A stretch of DNA of 64,000 nucleotides from Eulemur rufifrons (lineage: Eukaryota; Chordata; Mammalia; Primates; Lemuridae): NCBI RefSeq assembly GCF_041146395.1, contig NC_090999.1, forward strand, positions 70,871,001-70,935,000, in the 5' to 3' direction. Made by a program: the position numbers and the translations under genes. The notes under the pieces were generated by a model that made no database searches, was not told the DNA's origin, and worked only from the letters and a program-made list of their open reading frames with translations. The first letter of the stretch is position 1, and every line of letters begins with the position of its first letter. Positions 22,380 to 33,715 of this stretch are shown piece after piece.

Positions 22380-23900
22380 TTAGGGGCCAAGTGGTTTGTG
22401 TCTGAGCGCCGGGCGCTCTGCGAGATTAAGGTTTCGTGGAAAGGGATGTGCAGGCGGAGGTGGGAAAGGTGGTCCCTCTCCCTTCCCACCCTGTCCCCAC
22501 TCCCGCCAGGGTCCGGCACTGCGGAAACGGGAGCAGGGTGGTCTGAATTCAGGGACCCGGTAAGGGGTGGAGTAAATTGAAGTTGCACCTTTGTCATGAG
22601 TTCAACCCTGGCGCCCTGTCTGCCAGTTCCACGCACTCTGGCTGGGTCCCCAGGCCGGAGCAAGGGCTAGGGGAAAGGGGTCCTTCATTCCGTCGGGGAA
22701 ACGTTCTCCTGGCCCGGAGGTGGGCGGAGGGAACATCGGACATTTTCCTCGGCCTCTCTGGGGGAAGCTGGCGTGGCCACCTCGCAGGGCTGCTTTTAGG
22801 GACACGGGACTCGGGCGGGTCAAAGAGAGACTTTCAGGCCGGGCCTTCACTCCCTGCCCGGGGCACTTGGGTGGGAGTTCTGTTCGATCTAGCTCTTGGC
22901 TACCTCCTGCCCGCACTTGAGTCCTAACACCCAGGACACGCGATCTCCGTAGGGAAACCCCAGGAAGCTGCGCGCGACAAGGGGGGACGCTGCGGGGCTC
23001 TCACGCCCAAGCTCCGCGGCTCCAGCGCCCTAAGGGGCAGGGGCGGAGCGGAGGCGGCGGGCGCGGGGCGGGCCCGGGAGCCTCCCCGGGGGAGGGCCCG
23101 GGAGCTGCCCCGGAGTCCAGGGCGAGCGGCGGACCTGGCTGGGCCCCGCGCGCGCGGGGAGGAGGGAGCCTCTGCCACCGCCGCGGCCGCCGCGTGCTCA
23201 GCCTGTCCCCGCCCAGGGAGCCGGAGCCTCCAACTAACTCCGCCCGTCGCCCCGCTGCCCCGCCGCCCGCAGGCTCGGGCTTCCGTCCGGGACCTAGCCC
23301 GCGGCCGCGCAGGTTGGTGCCGCTGCTGCCGCCGTCACCCGGGGGTGGGCAGGGCAAGCATGAAGGTGGGGGTGCGGAAGGGGCCCGGGGACCCGGATCC
23401 TGCTGCTTCGGCTCCCTCTGCTTCCCAGTGCCCGGGGAGGTTGTTGATTTCCTCCGGTCGGGGGGTGGGGCGGGGATCCAGCTCTGCGGCCAGGGAGGGT
23501 TTTGGGGACTGAGCCATCCTCGCCTTCCCCAAACCTCTCTGCGACCACCCCTTCCCACCATTACGTCCCTGGCCAGTTTAGGAGGTGTCACTCTCCCCTC
23601 CTGTCCTCACCTCCGCACTTCTCCTTGCACCCTCGCCCCTTGGGGTACAGTTGTTCATTTGCCTTTTCTGTCCCCAACTTGGAGAACTCTCCGTGACGGT
23701 CGGAAAGCCGCCTCGGTCCCCTGGCCCGCCTCTGAGACTAGTCTGGGGAGAAAAGGGGCCGCGCGCAGGTAGCGAGGGGCTGGAGCGCAGCAGCGACCTG
23801 GGGTGCTGGAGGACGGGCCGGTGCCGGGAAGCGGTGGAAATTCCCTGTCATCGTTCCGGTCCTTGTCTAGCTCTGCTCTTCCTGCCGTTTTGCCAGCCTT
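22380..23900. promoter_or_regulatory. CpG island, putative promoter and 5' exon region
   Basis: CpG density rises sharply here against an otherwise CpG-poor, AT-rich window. At 23041-23100 alone there are about ten CpG in 60 bases. The core (22930-23420) contains Sp1-type GC boxes (for example near 23065 and 23470), a 'gcgcgcgcgg' run near 23147 and no TATA box. Mammalian islands of this form usually mark broad, TATA-less promoters. Candidate splice donors are visible on the plus strand (after cgcag at 23768, after gcgcag at 23310, after gacccg at about 22560) and on the minus strand (reading gtgcag|gtaacc at about 22173 and gcggag|gtgagg at about 23608). Direction therefore stays open. The gene is not recognised. 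Confidence 0.85.
23360..23512 (+). other. Short ATG-initiated frame inside the CpG island, status uncertain
   Basis: An ATG at 23360 with A at -3 opens a frame of about 50 codons that begins MKVGVRKGPG and stops near 23512. The second codon is followed by 'gtgggg', which could act as a weak donor after ATGAAG. It may be an upstream ORF, the start of a spliced coding sequence, or chance. I recognise no protein family. Confidence 0.15.
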
Positions 23901-23964
23901 AGAGTGTAATACGCGGGCGAAGGGCGATCACCCATACAGCATGGAAAGTACCCGCCAGTTGGGA

Positions 23965-24150
23965 TACTAGTTAAGTCTGGGTTCAGTCACCCTCGCGTCT
24001 TCGTGGCCTTGTGCCTCGACCCTTGGGAACCTCTGTGTTGTGTTCTGCAAAATGTGCATTTGCTCTGCCCGCCGCTGAGGGTCGTTGTGGGAGATCGAGT
24101 GGGATGACTTTGGATAGAACGTGATTTTGAGCACGGTCACGTCTCGTGAA
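23965..24150 (+). mobile_element. MIR SINE at the edge of the CpG island
   Basis: 'gtctgggttcagtcac', 'gggaacctctgtgttgtg', 'tctgcaaaatgtgcatttgc' and 'gtcgttgtgggagatcgag' follow the MIR consensus in forward order. Unusually for such an old SINE, many CpG sites remain. That is consistent with long-term lack of methylation next to the island. Confidence 0.7.
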
Positions 24151-24700
24151 GCTGCCTGATGACAAGTCTTGTGTTCTTGTCGTCTGAGTCCGGGTCCTTT
24201 GGCTGAGATGTGATTATGTCTCTCTACGTGATTTGGCCAGTCGCTCTGTTGGGCTAAAAGGCACGTGTTTCTGGAGCTGGTCATTAAAGTACAGAGTTGA
24301 AATCGTCCCTTCCCCACCAAACCCTACGTACAAAGCTGTAGACCTTACATCCTATGCCGCTGTAGTCATAGAAATTCAAACAGCAGGAAGATCTTATTGG
24401 CCCCGGTCCCTGTAAATAAGAACTTTGTTTGCTTCAGATGTTTTCTATTCTTTAGAATCTCTTTTCTATCCCAGGTACAAATTTAAATTTGTTGTTAATT
24501 TTAGTAATTCAGGAAGGAGACCTTCATTTTGGTAAATTAATTTCGGACACTTAGCTAAAATGACATGTGATGTATCGTTTGTAAAGTTTCAGTTTATAAT
24601 CACAGGAACAAGAAGCATTGTTAGTGCCATTCTACTTACTCTATGAAGAAAGCAAGGAAATGGCTTAAGAAAATCAGCTTAAGAATTGATATTAAATGGT
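24151..24700. other. Unassigned sequence downstream of the CpG island
   Basis: Base composition falls from GC-rich to AT-rich over this stretch. I identify no repeat with confidence. A weak MIR-like antisense string lies near 24610-24690. Confidence 0.35.
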
Positions 24701-24709
24701 AGGTCCTGT

Positions 24710-24900
24710 TGTTCATGCATTCCTGATTTAATAGACATTTTCATGAGTTCCTTTAGTGTGCAATGCACTCTGCTGTATGTTTAAAGGTAGAAAGATATAG
24801 AATATGTTCCTTGCCCTAAAAGGCCTTCCAATCTAACTTAGAGACCACATAATTCTATTTCATATTTTATATGAATAGTTATCTAATGACTACATATTAC
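24710..24900 (-). mobile_element. L2 3' end fragment, antisense
   Basis: 'tcatgcattcctgatttaat', then 'tgcaatgcactctgctgta' and 'gttccttgccctaaaaggcc', matches the reversed L2 3' terminal region ('ctatgtgccaggcactgtgc … ccctgccctcatggag'). Confidence 0.5.
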
Positions 24901-26060
24901 AAGTAGAATGATGTCAAGAAAGCATTATCAAAGGCTCTGTAAGATCATCATTTGATGAATCTACTTAATAGATTGGAACAAATACCAGGTTTGCTAAGAC
25001 ATTGTTTTCTAAAATAAAATTTCAAATGCTTCTCCTTCATAAGATAGAGGTGTACTTGGAAATAAAATTAATTCTGTATTTTTAAAATGAAAGCTTAGAA
25101 AAGCATTCTGTACATGTATGATGTGGTCATCAACTGTTAAAAGCTGTAGAAATTTCAATTCTTTCTTCAGTCAACAAGTCAATAAAATTATGGTACTCAT
25201 AATTTTTTGAGTTTTTTCTCAACTCCTTAAGGAAGGAAATTATAATGCCTAGAGAAATACAGAGATTGAATGTAAGATTTTTAATAAACTGGAACTTGAA
25301 CACGTAGAGGCCTGAATTGACTCTGGAAATTTAACTTAAAATGTGACAAGATTCTACGTGAGAGTTTTGTTTGTTTTTAAAATTGTTTCTTTTTGGTTTG
25401 GCTTGGGGCAAAGGATCAGCAAGAATTGCACCTGGAAAAGATTGACCAGGGTTCTTTACCTTCTGCCTCAGTTGTATTTTGTGTGACTCAGTGACATCTG
25501 AGTCTTCCTGTTCCTAGGAAGAGTTTATTAGTCTGCTGGCTGTGTGGAGAATTTCCTAGGCTTTATGTACGTGGCTTAGAGAGCTTCAGTTCAGCTTTCA
25601 CAGTAAGGCATGGCAGGCTGAGGGGCAGCCTGAGGGGCGTAATGTTAACTTTACACTTGGCCTTATTGCTCAGTACCTTTGTTTTCCTGTTTGTGAAATG
25701 AGATTAAAGAATCCTTGTTACTGCTCATCAAACTGTGTGGCTTGTTATAACACTCATAATCGAGCCAGAAAGCTTCTTGTGGGTGTAACTCTTTCTACGT
25801 TAACTCTTTTAGTCTGTCAGAGTTAATTGTTAAAACTACTTAGAGATACCTCAAAAGACAGGGCTGTGAATGAAGTTTCTGATGGTGTCGTAGGCTCTCG
25901 GTCTCCTGAGAGAAATTTCAATCATCTTGTGTCTCCTACAATTTACTGTGCTGGTGTGGGGAATAAGAGCTTCATCTTGTTGAAGGTTGAACAGCTAGTC
26001 AGTGAGTAGAACTGTAATTCCAATTGCCTGATAAATAGTTCTATGGTTTCTCCTCACCCT
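24901..26060. other. Unassigned sequence, possible first intron
   Basis: No gene or repeat was recognised over about 1.1 kb. If the island promoter fires rightward this is intronic. Confidence 0.35.
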
Positions 26061-26064
26061 GTGT

Positions 26065-26235
26065 GGTTTTGTGTCATCCAGGGCACATGACTGACCAAAT
26101 TCTCAGTTTTGTCATCTTTAAAATGGAAATAATGGGAGTATTTACCTCAGAGAACTGTTGTAAGCATTACATGAGCTAATCCATGTGAAATGCTAGGCAT
26201 ATTGCCAATACATAGCTACTACTCTACTACTCAAG
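26065..26235 (+). mobile_element. MIR SINE
   Basis: 'ctcagttttgtcatctttaa', then 'aatggaaataatgggagt' and 'tgttgtaagcattacatgag', is the forward MIR 3' half. Confidence 0.75.
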
Positions 26236-26321
26236 TATTTATTTTAGTTTCTCTGGGGGAGGGGGAAGGAATGTCATTTCAAAGATCCACATTTAAAAAA
26301 TTAAATATATAAAAATATAAA

Positions 26322-26614
26322 GGCCAAGCTCAGTGGCTCACACCTGTAATCCCGAAGTGGGAAGATCACTTGAGGCCGGGAGTTCCAGACCAGCCTGGGC
26401 AATGACGAAACCCCATCTCTACAAAAAATAAAAAAAACATTCAGCTAAGTGTGGTAGTGCATGCCTGTAGTACTCTGGAGGCTGAGGCAAGAGGATCGCT
26501 TGAGCCCAGGAGTTCGAGGCTACAGTGAGATATGAGCACATCACTGCACTCCAGCCTGGGCAACAGAGTTAGACCCCATCTCTAAAAAAAGAAAAAGGAA
26601 AAGAAAAAAAAAAA
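26322..26614 (+). mobile_element. AluJ-type SINE
   Basis: It runs from 'ggccaagctcagtggctcac' through 'gaccagcctgggcaatgacg' and the second arm 'ctctggaggctgaggcaaga' to an impure A-rich tail. Both arms carry small deletions. 'gcctgggcaa' in place of 'gcctgagcaagagc' shows it predates the strepsirrhine-specific subfamilies. Confidence 0.9.
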
Positions 26615-26679
26615 TCTATAAATACCCCCCACCCCACCAAATATTTTGAAGTAGCCATTCCTCAGCTAATTTGTTTCAT

Positions 26680-27790
26680 GTATTCATTCAACAAGTGTTT
26701 AGTGAGCCCTTTCCTATGTGTTTGGCTTTTTCCCAGGCACTGGTATACAATGGTACACAAAACAGTTATAGTCACTCTCTTATGACCTAAAAGTCTAGGG
26801 AGGGTTACAGATTTGTAAGCAGAAAATTATATTAACATGTGATTCATGCCATGATAGGGGTAGTGCAGAGAACCACAGAAGGCCTGGTGGGATGGCAGGG
26901 TCCTAGGTACGTGATTATGACACAGTGCATGATCTCTTCCTAATTGGGTTGGTGGTGGTCAGGGAGAACTTCCTAGAGCACATGAACATGCTAAGACCCG
27001 AAACATGAGTGGTAGTTAGCAACTGAAGAAGTGGGAGGGTTGGAAGAGTCTTCCAAACCAACAGGCACAGAGCATGGTGCATTAGAATGGAAGTCAGGCA
27101 GATAATGTGAAAGAATATGTAGATGAGAGCATGAGGAAGAGGTGTGGCAACCTGAATCCAGGCTTTGTCTAAAGGGAACAGTATATACTCAGCTTCAGCC
27201 AAGTGCTGTCAGGTTGGGATGCAGGCCAAGTGTTGCCAGATGCCTGGACTTTTTAAAGAGGAGCTTAAAATTCATATTTTATAAATATGAAATTTCCCAA
27301 AATATGAAATGGCCCAAATGCTTTTTAAACTATTGTGTGTGCCAAACCAGACAAATCTGTACTTAGAATTCAACCCAGGGCCACCACTTTATGACCTCTG
27401 CATTTAAGGAAATGAAAGAAGTTTTGTGTGGCTAAAGGCTTGAATCTTAGAAGGAGATGCAAGGGAAGTGCCACAGATAGACGCAGAGCCACATCATTCA
27501 AGGCCTTTTGGAACTTACTAAGGAGGGTTTGCTTAATCCTAAGGGCAGTGGGTGACATTGAAGACTGAACCAAGAGTGATATGATTAGATTTGTGTCATA
27601 AGGTGCATTCTGGCTACTATATGGAGAATGCCCGGGAGTAGGAGGCAGTAGTGGAAGCAGGATAACTATTTGGGAAGCTTGCAGTGGTCCTAGCAAGAAA
27701 TAAGTGTGGCTAGAAGGAGGGTATTTAAGCAGGAGGGAGAGAGATGAGTGGTTTAAGAGATATGTATGATACTTTAACTGTTGGGATTCA
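26680..27790 (-). mobile_element. L2 LINE, 3' half, antisense
   Basis: The left part is the reversed L2 3' end ('attcattcaacaagtg', 'cccaggcactggtatac', 'gtcagggagaacttcc'). The right part is the reversed reverse-transcriptase end ('cattctggctactatatgg', 'gaagcaggataactattt'). The 142-codon minus-strand frame at 27370-27798 lies inside it and is a decayed L2 remnant, not a host gene. A further unassigned gap may lie around 27210-27360. Confidence 0.75.
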
Positions 27791-28255
27791 GTTCTCATTA
27801 GTCACTCAGGTTTTTGCATGTCTTATGAGCAAAGGCACCTACTGCTTTCATTCCAGACTATCTTCTTAAGGACATTTGTGTAGTAGATAGCTTTGGAAGA
27901 TGTAGGTAGTCTTTCCCTCCGGAACAAAGAGCAGGTAGGCTTACTGTCCAGTATACAAGATTCAGGTACCCTGAGCTCAGGGCTCCCCTTCGCTAATGCA
28001 AATCATTGAGTGTACAGGTGTCACCTGCCCTCTTCACACCATACTGAGGGAATGGAGTTTCAGGGAATTGGCACAGCTATGCTGATACTCCCACTACTGC
28101 TATTTCTGTGAGTAATACAGTCCTTTGTTTCTGACCATAGAATCTTGTCTTCTCCCAGCATCCATGAAACTGTGAGACGCTAATTTGTTAGCTTCCAAGT
28201 AGAGTAAATCTGAGATCCTTGACAGCTTTTGAGAGCCACTACCCACATTGTCTGT

Positions 28256-28433
28256 TAAAATTTAGGTTTAAATTAATTAAAGTGGAATAAGATCAAACAT
28301 ATCAATTTCTCAGTGGCACTAGCCACATTTCAAGTGCTCAATAGCCACATGTGGCTAGTAGCTACAGTATTGCGCAGAGCATGTATAGAAAATCGCCATC
28401 ATTGCGGAAAGTTCTCTTGGACATTGCTGGTTT
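28256..28433 (-). mobile_element. MER58-like hAT-Charlie MITE
   Basis: 'cactagccacatttcaagtg', then 'agccacatgtggctagtag' and 'ccatcattgcggaaagttct', ends at 'ttggacattgctgg'. This is the well-known short hAT family with the 'gctgtccaatagaa' terminus, here in the reversed orientation. Confidence 0.75.
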
Positions 28434-31160
28434 AAAGCTTCAGATTTTTTGTGTTGGTGTGTGAGTAGAGGCAGTAGAAGTTGTTTTTGACAACATATTA
28501 TAAAAATGATGCTTGGTTTCATGTTAGGTTTATAGGAGTCCCTTTATACAGAGGAAATATTTCAATTTAAATAATCTATACAGTACTTACTTCAGTAATT
28601 GTTGGGAGGAGAAAAAGTGGAAAATTATCTACAAATGTCAATTTGGAGACTGGACAGACTGGAGCCATGTGGTGACAGAAGTTCTACATATATATGGCAT
28701 TACGCAAAATCATGTGTGACTGTGAGATTGGGATCTGTGCCCAGAGGAGCTTGAACTTCTGAACGCTGTGTTAAGCTTCATCTACTGGCCACGCTTAACA
28801 TGAAAGGACAAGAGCTGCATGTTAGCAGCAAGTTTCTGGAACGTAGCCAGTCTAGCAGTACCTAGGCAGTGCCTGCTGCAACCCAGCCGTGCTGGCCTGG
28901 ACTCACGTCAAGGATGGAGGACGAGAACAAGATTTCCAGATGGCCCTTGTTCAGGGAGTTTAAGAGGAAAGCTTCAAGAAAGGAGGAGGGAACTGGACTC
29001 AAAAAATAAAAACATGTAATACTTTAAAGCACAACTTTAAATGACACAGCAGAGTTGGGGGGGGCAATGCCAAGAAACAATAAAAGCAGCAGACCTGCTT
29101 CCTTTATCAAATAGAGGAAGCTCATTTTGAGGAGTACGTGGACCACAAGTACTGGGAAGTGAAAGCACCAAGAGTGACAGGTCCAGCCAGCAGCACCTGA
29201 AGCCACAAAAGACAGTTTTTTACCTGCATTGAGTGTCCAGTTGACTGCTGGTCATGTGCAAGATAAGCAGAACAGTGGTACAAATAAATACGTAAAAATG
29301 AAGATTGAGGTCCATATGGAAGATAAAAATGAAGGCTGGGGTCCTTATGGAAGACTCATATTACCACCTTCTATTTCCATGGCTAAAAGTGCCCAATCAT
29401 AAATTTCAGATATTGAGAATTTCATTTACCTATGCCAAAGGGGTTTGCTTTAAAATAGTACTTATTTGTAGTGCAGTAAAATTTTGCTTATATGAAGACT
29501 AATTCAAACTAACCTGAAATTTAGAATATTTAAAGATTGAATTTATTATTTTTAAGCATTTACATATATAACCCAGAACCTGCTAAGATTGTTACCCTTT
29601 GGAACTCTTTTGAGGAACACTATTATAAAAAAGATAAGTTAATTTTGAACTGGCATGATAATTGTTTGCATGTAACTAGAGGCTTCTATCGTGTTTAAAG
29701 AAAACTTTTGTGTAGGTTATACAAATACCTCTTGTTTACATTACTAATTGCATCAACAAATCATTATTTTCACAGATACTCCTTTCAAATTTCAGTAAAT
29801 TCTGGAAAGCCAAGATCCTGTGCTATTGGGGGTTGCATGAATGTAGAGTCCTTGAATAAAGCAGGCATTTGTTAATTAGTGAGACTTTTCTCCATTTAGT
29901 TTTTAAATGTTACTTTGTTAAATACCTTTTTCTTTTAATTCTGAATTTTGAAATCTTATTTCTGGAGGGAAAAGGCTGGTTATCCCCCCTACGATCCTCT
30001 TTCCTCTGCCCCCCCCTTAATCTGGTTGTCAGTTGTTCACTGGGCTTTCATTTTTCCTTTCTGCTTTATTTGCACGTGCTTCAGGCCTGCATGTCTTTGT
30101 GCCTCCATTCTCTTTCTATAAACAGCATGAAATTGGAGATAGTCATTGTCTGTTGTATTTCTGAAGATCCGAATTTTCACCAGTTTCATGCTGTCCTTTC
30201 TCAGGCAGCGTGTGTGAAGTCCTCTTTGGAAAACTGATTCCAGTAAAACTGGAGTACGCTGCTGAGACTGTTGGTGTGCCCCCCTCAGAAACACAACCAG
30301 GAGCCTTGCTGTTCATGGCATGGGTCACTGAAGGGTTCAAATGGATGGAAACGATATTGGATTGTTTTTCATGCTTATCAATGTTACATCTTTTAAAAGA
30401 AGCTAGAAGTAAGGAAATAAAAGTACCCTAATAAGCTCTTTCTTCCCCCCAGAGAATTTAGAATTATATCTATTCTAGTCGTTTGGGCATAAAGCAGTAA
30501 CAATGAAGGTTAAAAAAATCTGGCCTTGTCCTTTAACCCACGATACCCTGTAGTGCCCAAAACTTTTTCGTGTGTCCATTTCCTCAAGCTGCACATGAGT
30601 AACTTTAATCAGGAGCAGAGTGGGCTCTTTCTATTATATGCCATTTCCTCTACGGCCCTTGCCTTACTTAGCTATTACTGTATGCCTAATCGACCACAGT
30701 GAAATGTCTTTAAAACATTTTCCGGGGACCTAAGGACTTTTTGGAGAATTTTTATAATGGAAAATGCCAAAGAGAGGAAAGTTTGAATGGTTTCTCTGCA
30801 TAGATAAATGTCTCCAGGGTAGGCTGATGAGTCAAGGAGCTGTTAATAGGATATGTAAATGTAACCTTTCACCTAGTTACTGCCACTACCTAAGTCATAA
30901 CTTCGTGGTTTCAGTAAATTGTTTGAACCGGCTCTTGCCTGGTTAGTTAATGAAACAGACTCCCTTGGTCCCATTATTATCTAGTCAGTTTCAAAGTTTG
31001 CATTGTCCTGGCCTCCCCCTTTCTCCTGCTTTAATAGCAGCTCATAGTTATTTTATAGATTTTCACTAATATCTTTGCCTTCAGCTGCACTTCAATATTT
31101 GTAGAAAGTTCTTGTATCTGTGCATTTGGCATTGACTTCTAGCTGTTTGGTTTTAATAGA
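28434..31160. other. Unassigned sequence with a 31-base tandem duplication
   Basis: No repeat family or gene was identified with confidence across 2.7 kb. A 31-base unit at 29294-29324 is followed directly by a copy at 29325-29355 with five differences. Open frames (for example 29869-30237, 30210-30431) have no domain I recognise. Confidence 0.4.
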
Positions 31161-31164
31161 GTGT

Positions 31165-31890
31165 TTTCTTTCATTTATTCAGCAAGTATTCATTCTGTGC
31201 CAGCCCTGCACCAAGCACTGTTCTCCACCCTAGGGATCCGATAGTGGGCAAAAAATTCATGGTCTATGCTATCACGGAGTGAAGAGTTTGGGAGGAAGAC
31301 AATCATTAACTGAACACACACACACACACAACAACAACAACAACAACTAATAATAATTATATAATTGCAAACAGAGGTAAATGCTCTGAATAGAGCAATA
31401 TGGTTTTGTGGGCTTATATAACAGGAACCTGCGGAAGTGACACTTGATTGATAGCTGAAGTGTGAGTAGGAAAATTTGAGAGAGGGTGGGAAGAAGAGCG
31501 TTCCAGAAAGCAGAGGGAACTGTCATTTATGCTGAGCACCGGTTACAGAAGGGAACAGGGTGAAATAAAGTGACTGAGGAGAATCAGGGGAGAGTGGAAC
31601 TCCGTGAGGCTGGACACCGAGGCTGGAGCCGGTCCACACACGGTCTTGCTGGCTGCGTAAAGAATTTGATTTTCCTCCTAAGAACAGTGGAGAGTGTTTT
31701 AAGTAGGGGCTGGTGACTTGATGTGATTTGTGTTTTCATAAGATCATCTGTGGGGAAATGAGTTGGAGAGGGGCCTGGGCGTCAGTGGGGAGAAGTTGGG
31801 TGGCTGCTGCATTAATCCAAGCAGAAAGGACAGCATGTGCCAGGCTGGTGGCGGATACTAGGAAGTGGCATGAAGATGAATAGAAAGTGT
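31165..31890 (-). mobile_element. L2 LINE fragment, antisense
   Basis: 'ttcatttattcagcaagtat', 'agccctgcaccaagcactg', 'aagcagagggaactgtca', 'aagatcatctgtggggaaa' and 'gctgctgcattaatccaag' follow antisense L2. A CA/CAA tract at 31312-31350 interrupts it. Confidence 0.75.
31312..31350. repeat. (CA)n then (CAA)n compound microsatellite
   Basis: A CA array of about 19 bases passes directly into a CAA array of about 18 bases and then into TAA-like units. Confidence 0.93.
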
Positions 31891-31929
31891 TTTAGGGGAT
31901 GCCATCAATCGAACTTGGGAATAAGATGG

Positions 31930-32310
31930 GATTTTCTTTTATTTATTCAGCAAATATTTAGTGAGTCTCTACTTAATGCAAAGCTCTATGCCAGGCTCTA
32001 GGAATTAAACTGTGAACAGGACAGAAAATGTCCTTGTACTCATGGAGCTTACAAATTAATGGGAGTGACAGATAATCATTAAGTAAAACACCATATATAT
32101 GTATAATTTCAGGTAATAATAATTCCCACATGTAGTGTGGGGGCTAACAGTGCAAAGATCCTCTACCAAGCAGAGAGAACAAATACAAGATCTTGATGCT
32201 GGAACAAGAGAAACTCTGTCCCCACTCCCGCCCCCTCCATCAAAGAATACAAAGAAGGCCGGTGTGTCTAGAAATATGGAGTGAGGACAGAAAGGTGTCA
32301 AGGATGTCTT
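31930..32310 (-). mobile_element. Second L2 LINE fragment, antisense
   Basis: The L2 3' end pattern restarts ('ttatttattcagcaaatatt', 'atgccaggctctaggaatta', 'tactcatggagcttaca') and runs to 'agaaggccggtgtgtctaga'. The restart shows that this is a separate insertion from 31165-31890. Confidence 0.7.
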
Positions 32311-33285
32311 GCCAGTAGCTGAAACTTAAAGCATCTAAATAGGGCCATTATCTGCAGTACTGATCAGCTTTTCAAAGACACCTACTATACTAGCTAGAAT
32401 CCCAAACTGCTGTGCCACTAAACTGATTTTAACACAGCTGCTAGAACAGCTTTCTTTATCACAGCAAAGCCTGCTCAAAAACTGACAGTGGTAACTAAAT
32501 GTCTATCAGCTCTATTGAAAGGCCCCAGCCTTACTTCAACCCGTTTTCCCATTGCAACCCTCTCTGGATTTCCCCAATTAGTCAGATGAAGGCCTTCCTT
32601 CGGTGGTTGCTTAGGCCTTCCACATAATTTATTCTTTTTTTTTTTTTGGCATTGCATTTATTCATCATGGTGCCTCTTTTCTATCTATCTCAGTCTATTT
32701 ACATCTCTTCCTTCAAGGCTAGGTTCTTGGTTCACAAATTGTGGGTTACGTTTTCTACCAATGTCTTGGGCTTTATTCCATTTTACCCAGATCACTGAAC
32801 CCCTCAGGCTACTCAGAGTCTGTGTGATGGTATTAATGTCTTTCTTTCTTGAGTCACTTGAAGAGGCACTACTTTTAAAAGTTAAATATCCAAGTTAAAA
32901 TATTTATGATTGTATTCTTTTTTCCTTAGAAAAGATTTTGCACCAATACTTGCTCTGCCATATATATATGTGACATTGGCCAAAGCATTCATCTCTCTGA
33001 GGTTCAAATTCCTTGTCAATAAGATGAAGATAATAAGCCTTTCCTATTTTATTCACAGTGTAAGTTATGAGGAGTAAAGGAACTAAAACACATAAAATGT
33101 GTTTTAAGTAAATGCAAGACATTATTTTTAATATTTTAGGCAGATGTCTTTCATATCCTCATCTAAATTGCAAGGTTTTCACACTATATTCCACAGTGTA
33201 GACACAAACGTGTGCTGCAGGAATTCTATGAGGCTTCTTGAGCTTCCAGCCACACTATGTAAGCTTGGGCTGACTCTATCCACAA
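32311..33285. other. Unassigned sequence
   Basis: Apart from a T-run at about 32635-32647 nothing diagnostic is visible. No gene was recognised. Confidence 0.35.
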
Positions 33286-33289
33286 TGTA

Positions 33290-33715
33290 TGCATTAGTTT
33301 CCTGAGAGTGCTGTGACAGAGTGACACAAACCGAGTGGCTTAAATAACAGAATGTGTTGTCTCATAGTTCTGGAGGCCAAATCTGAGATCAATGTATTGG
33401 CAGGGCTGGTTCCTTCTGAGGGCCATGAAGGAGACTTTGTTCCGTTCCTTTCCTGCGTTCTGGCAGCCTCAGGCATTCCTTGGCCTGCAGATGGCATTCT
33501 CCTTGTGTCTTCACGTCATCTTTCTCCAAATCTCTGTGTCCAGGTTTCCCCCTTTTTTTATAAGGACATAGTCATATTGGATTATGGCCTCCTCTAAGGA
33601 CCTCATCTTAATGGGATCATCTGCAAAGATCCTATTTCCAAATAGAGTCATATGCACAGGTACTGGAAGTTAAGATTTGAATATCTTTTGGGGGACACAA
33701 TTCAACCCATATCAG
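33290..33715 (-). mobile_element. MLT1-type LTR (ERVL-MaLR), antisense, nearly full length
   Basis: It opens with 'gcattagtttcctgagagtg' and contains 'gagtggcttaaataacagaa', 'catagttctggaggccaaat', 'ttggcctgcagatggc', 'aaggacctcatcttaatggg' and 'gatcctatttccaaatag'. It closes near 'gggggacacaattcaaccca'. This is the reverse complement of an MLT1 LTR in order and extent. It is a solo LTR with no internal sequence. Confidence 0.85.

Noticed and set aside
23001..23591. 196-codon minus-strand frame rich in Pro, Arg, Gly and Ala
   Set aside because: Low-complexity product of a CpG island. Stops are rare in such DNA, so long chance frames are expected. An opposite-strand frame of similar length (23194-23772) overlaps it.
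27370..27798. 142-codon minus-strand frame as a possible gene
   Set aside because: It lies within an antisense L2 LINE and matches the decayed end of its reverse transcriptase frame.
28914..29009. Short ATG frame beginning MEDENK, followed by an A-rich stretch, as a possible small gene or processed pseudogene
   Set aside because: Only 31 codons, no recognised parent, no convincing poly(A) tail and no target duplication.
30200..30345. Exon-like stretch after a pyrimidine tract and CAG, with an open frame
   Set aside because: No GT donor at a useful position downstream and no recognised protein similarity.
31312..31350. CA/CAA tract as a regulatory element
   Set aside because: An ordinary compound microsatellite inside an antisense L2. 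Nothing points to function.
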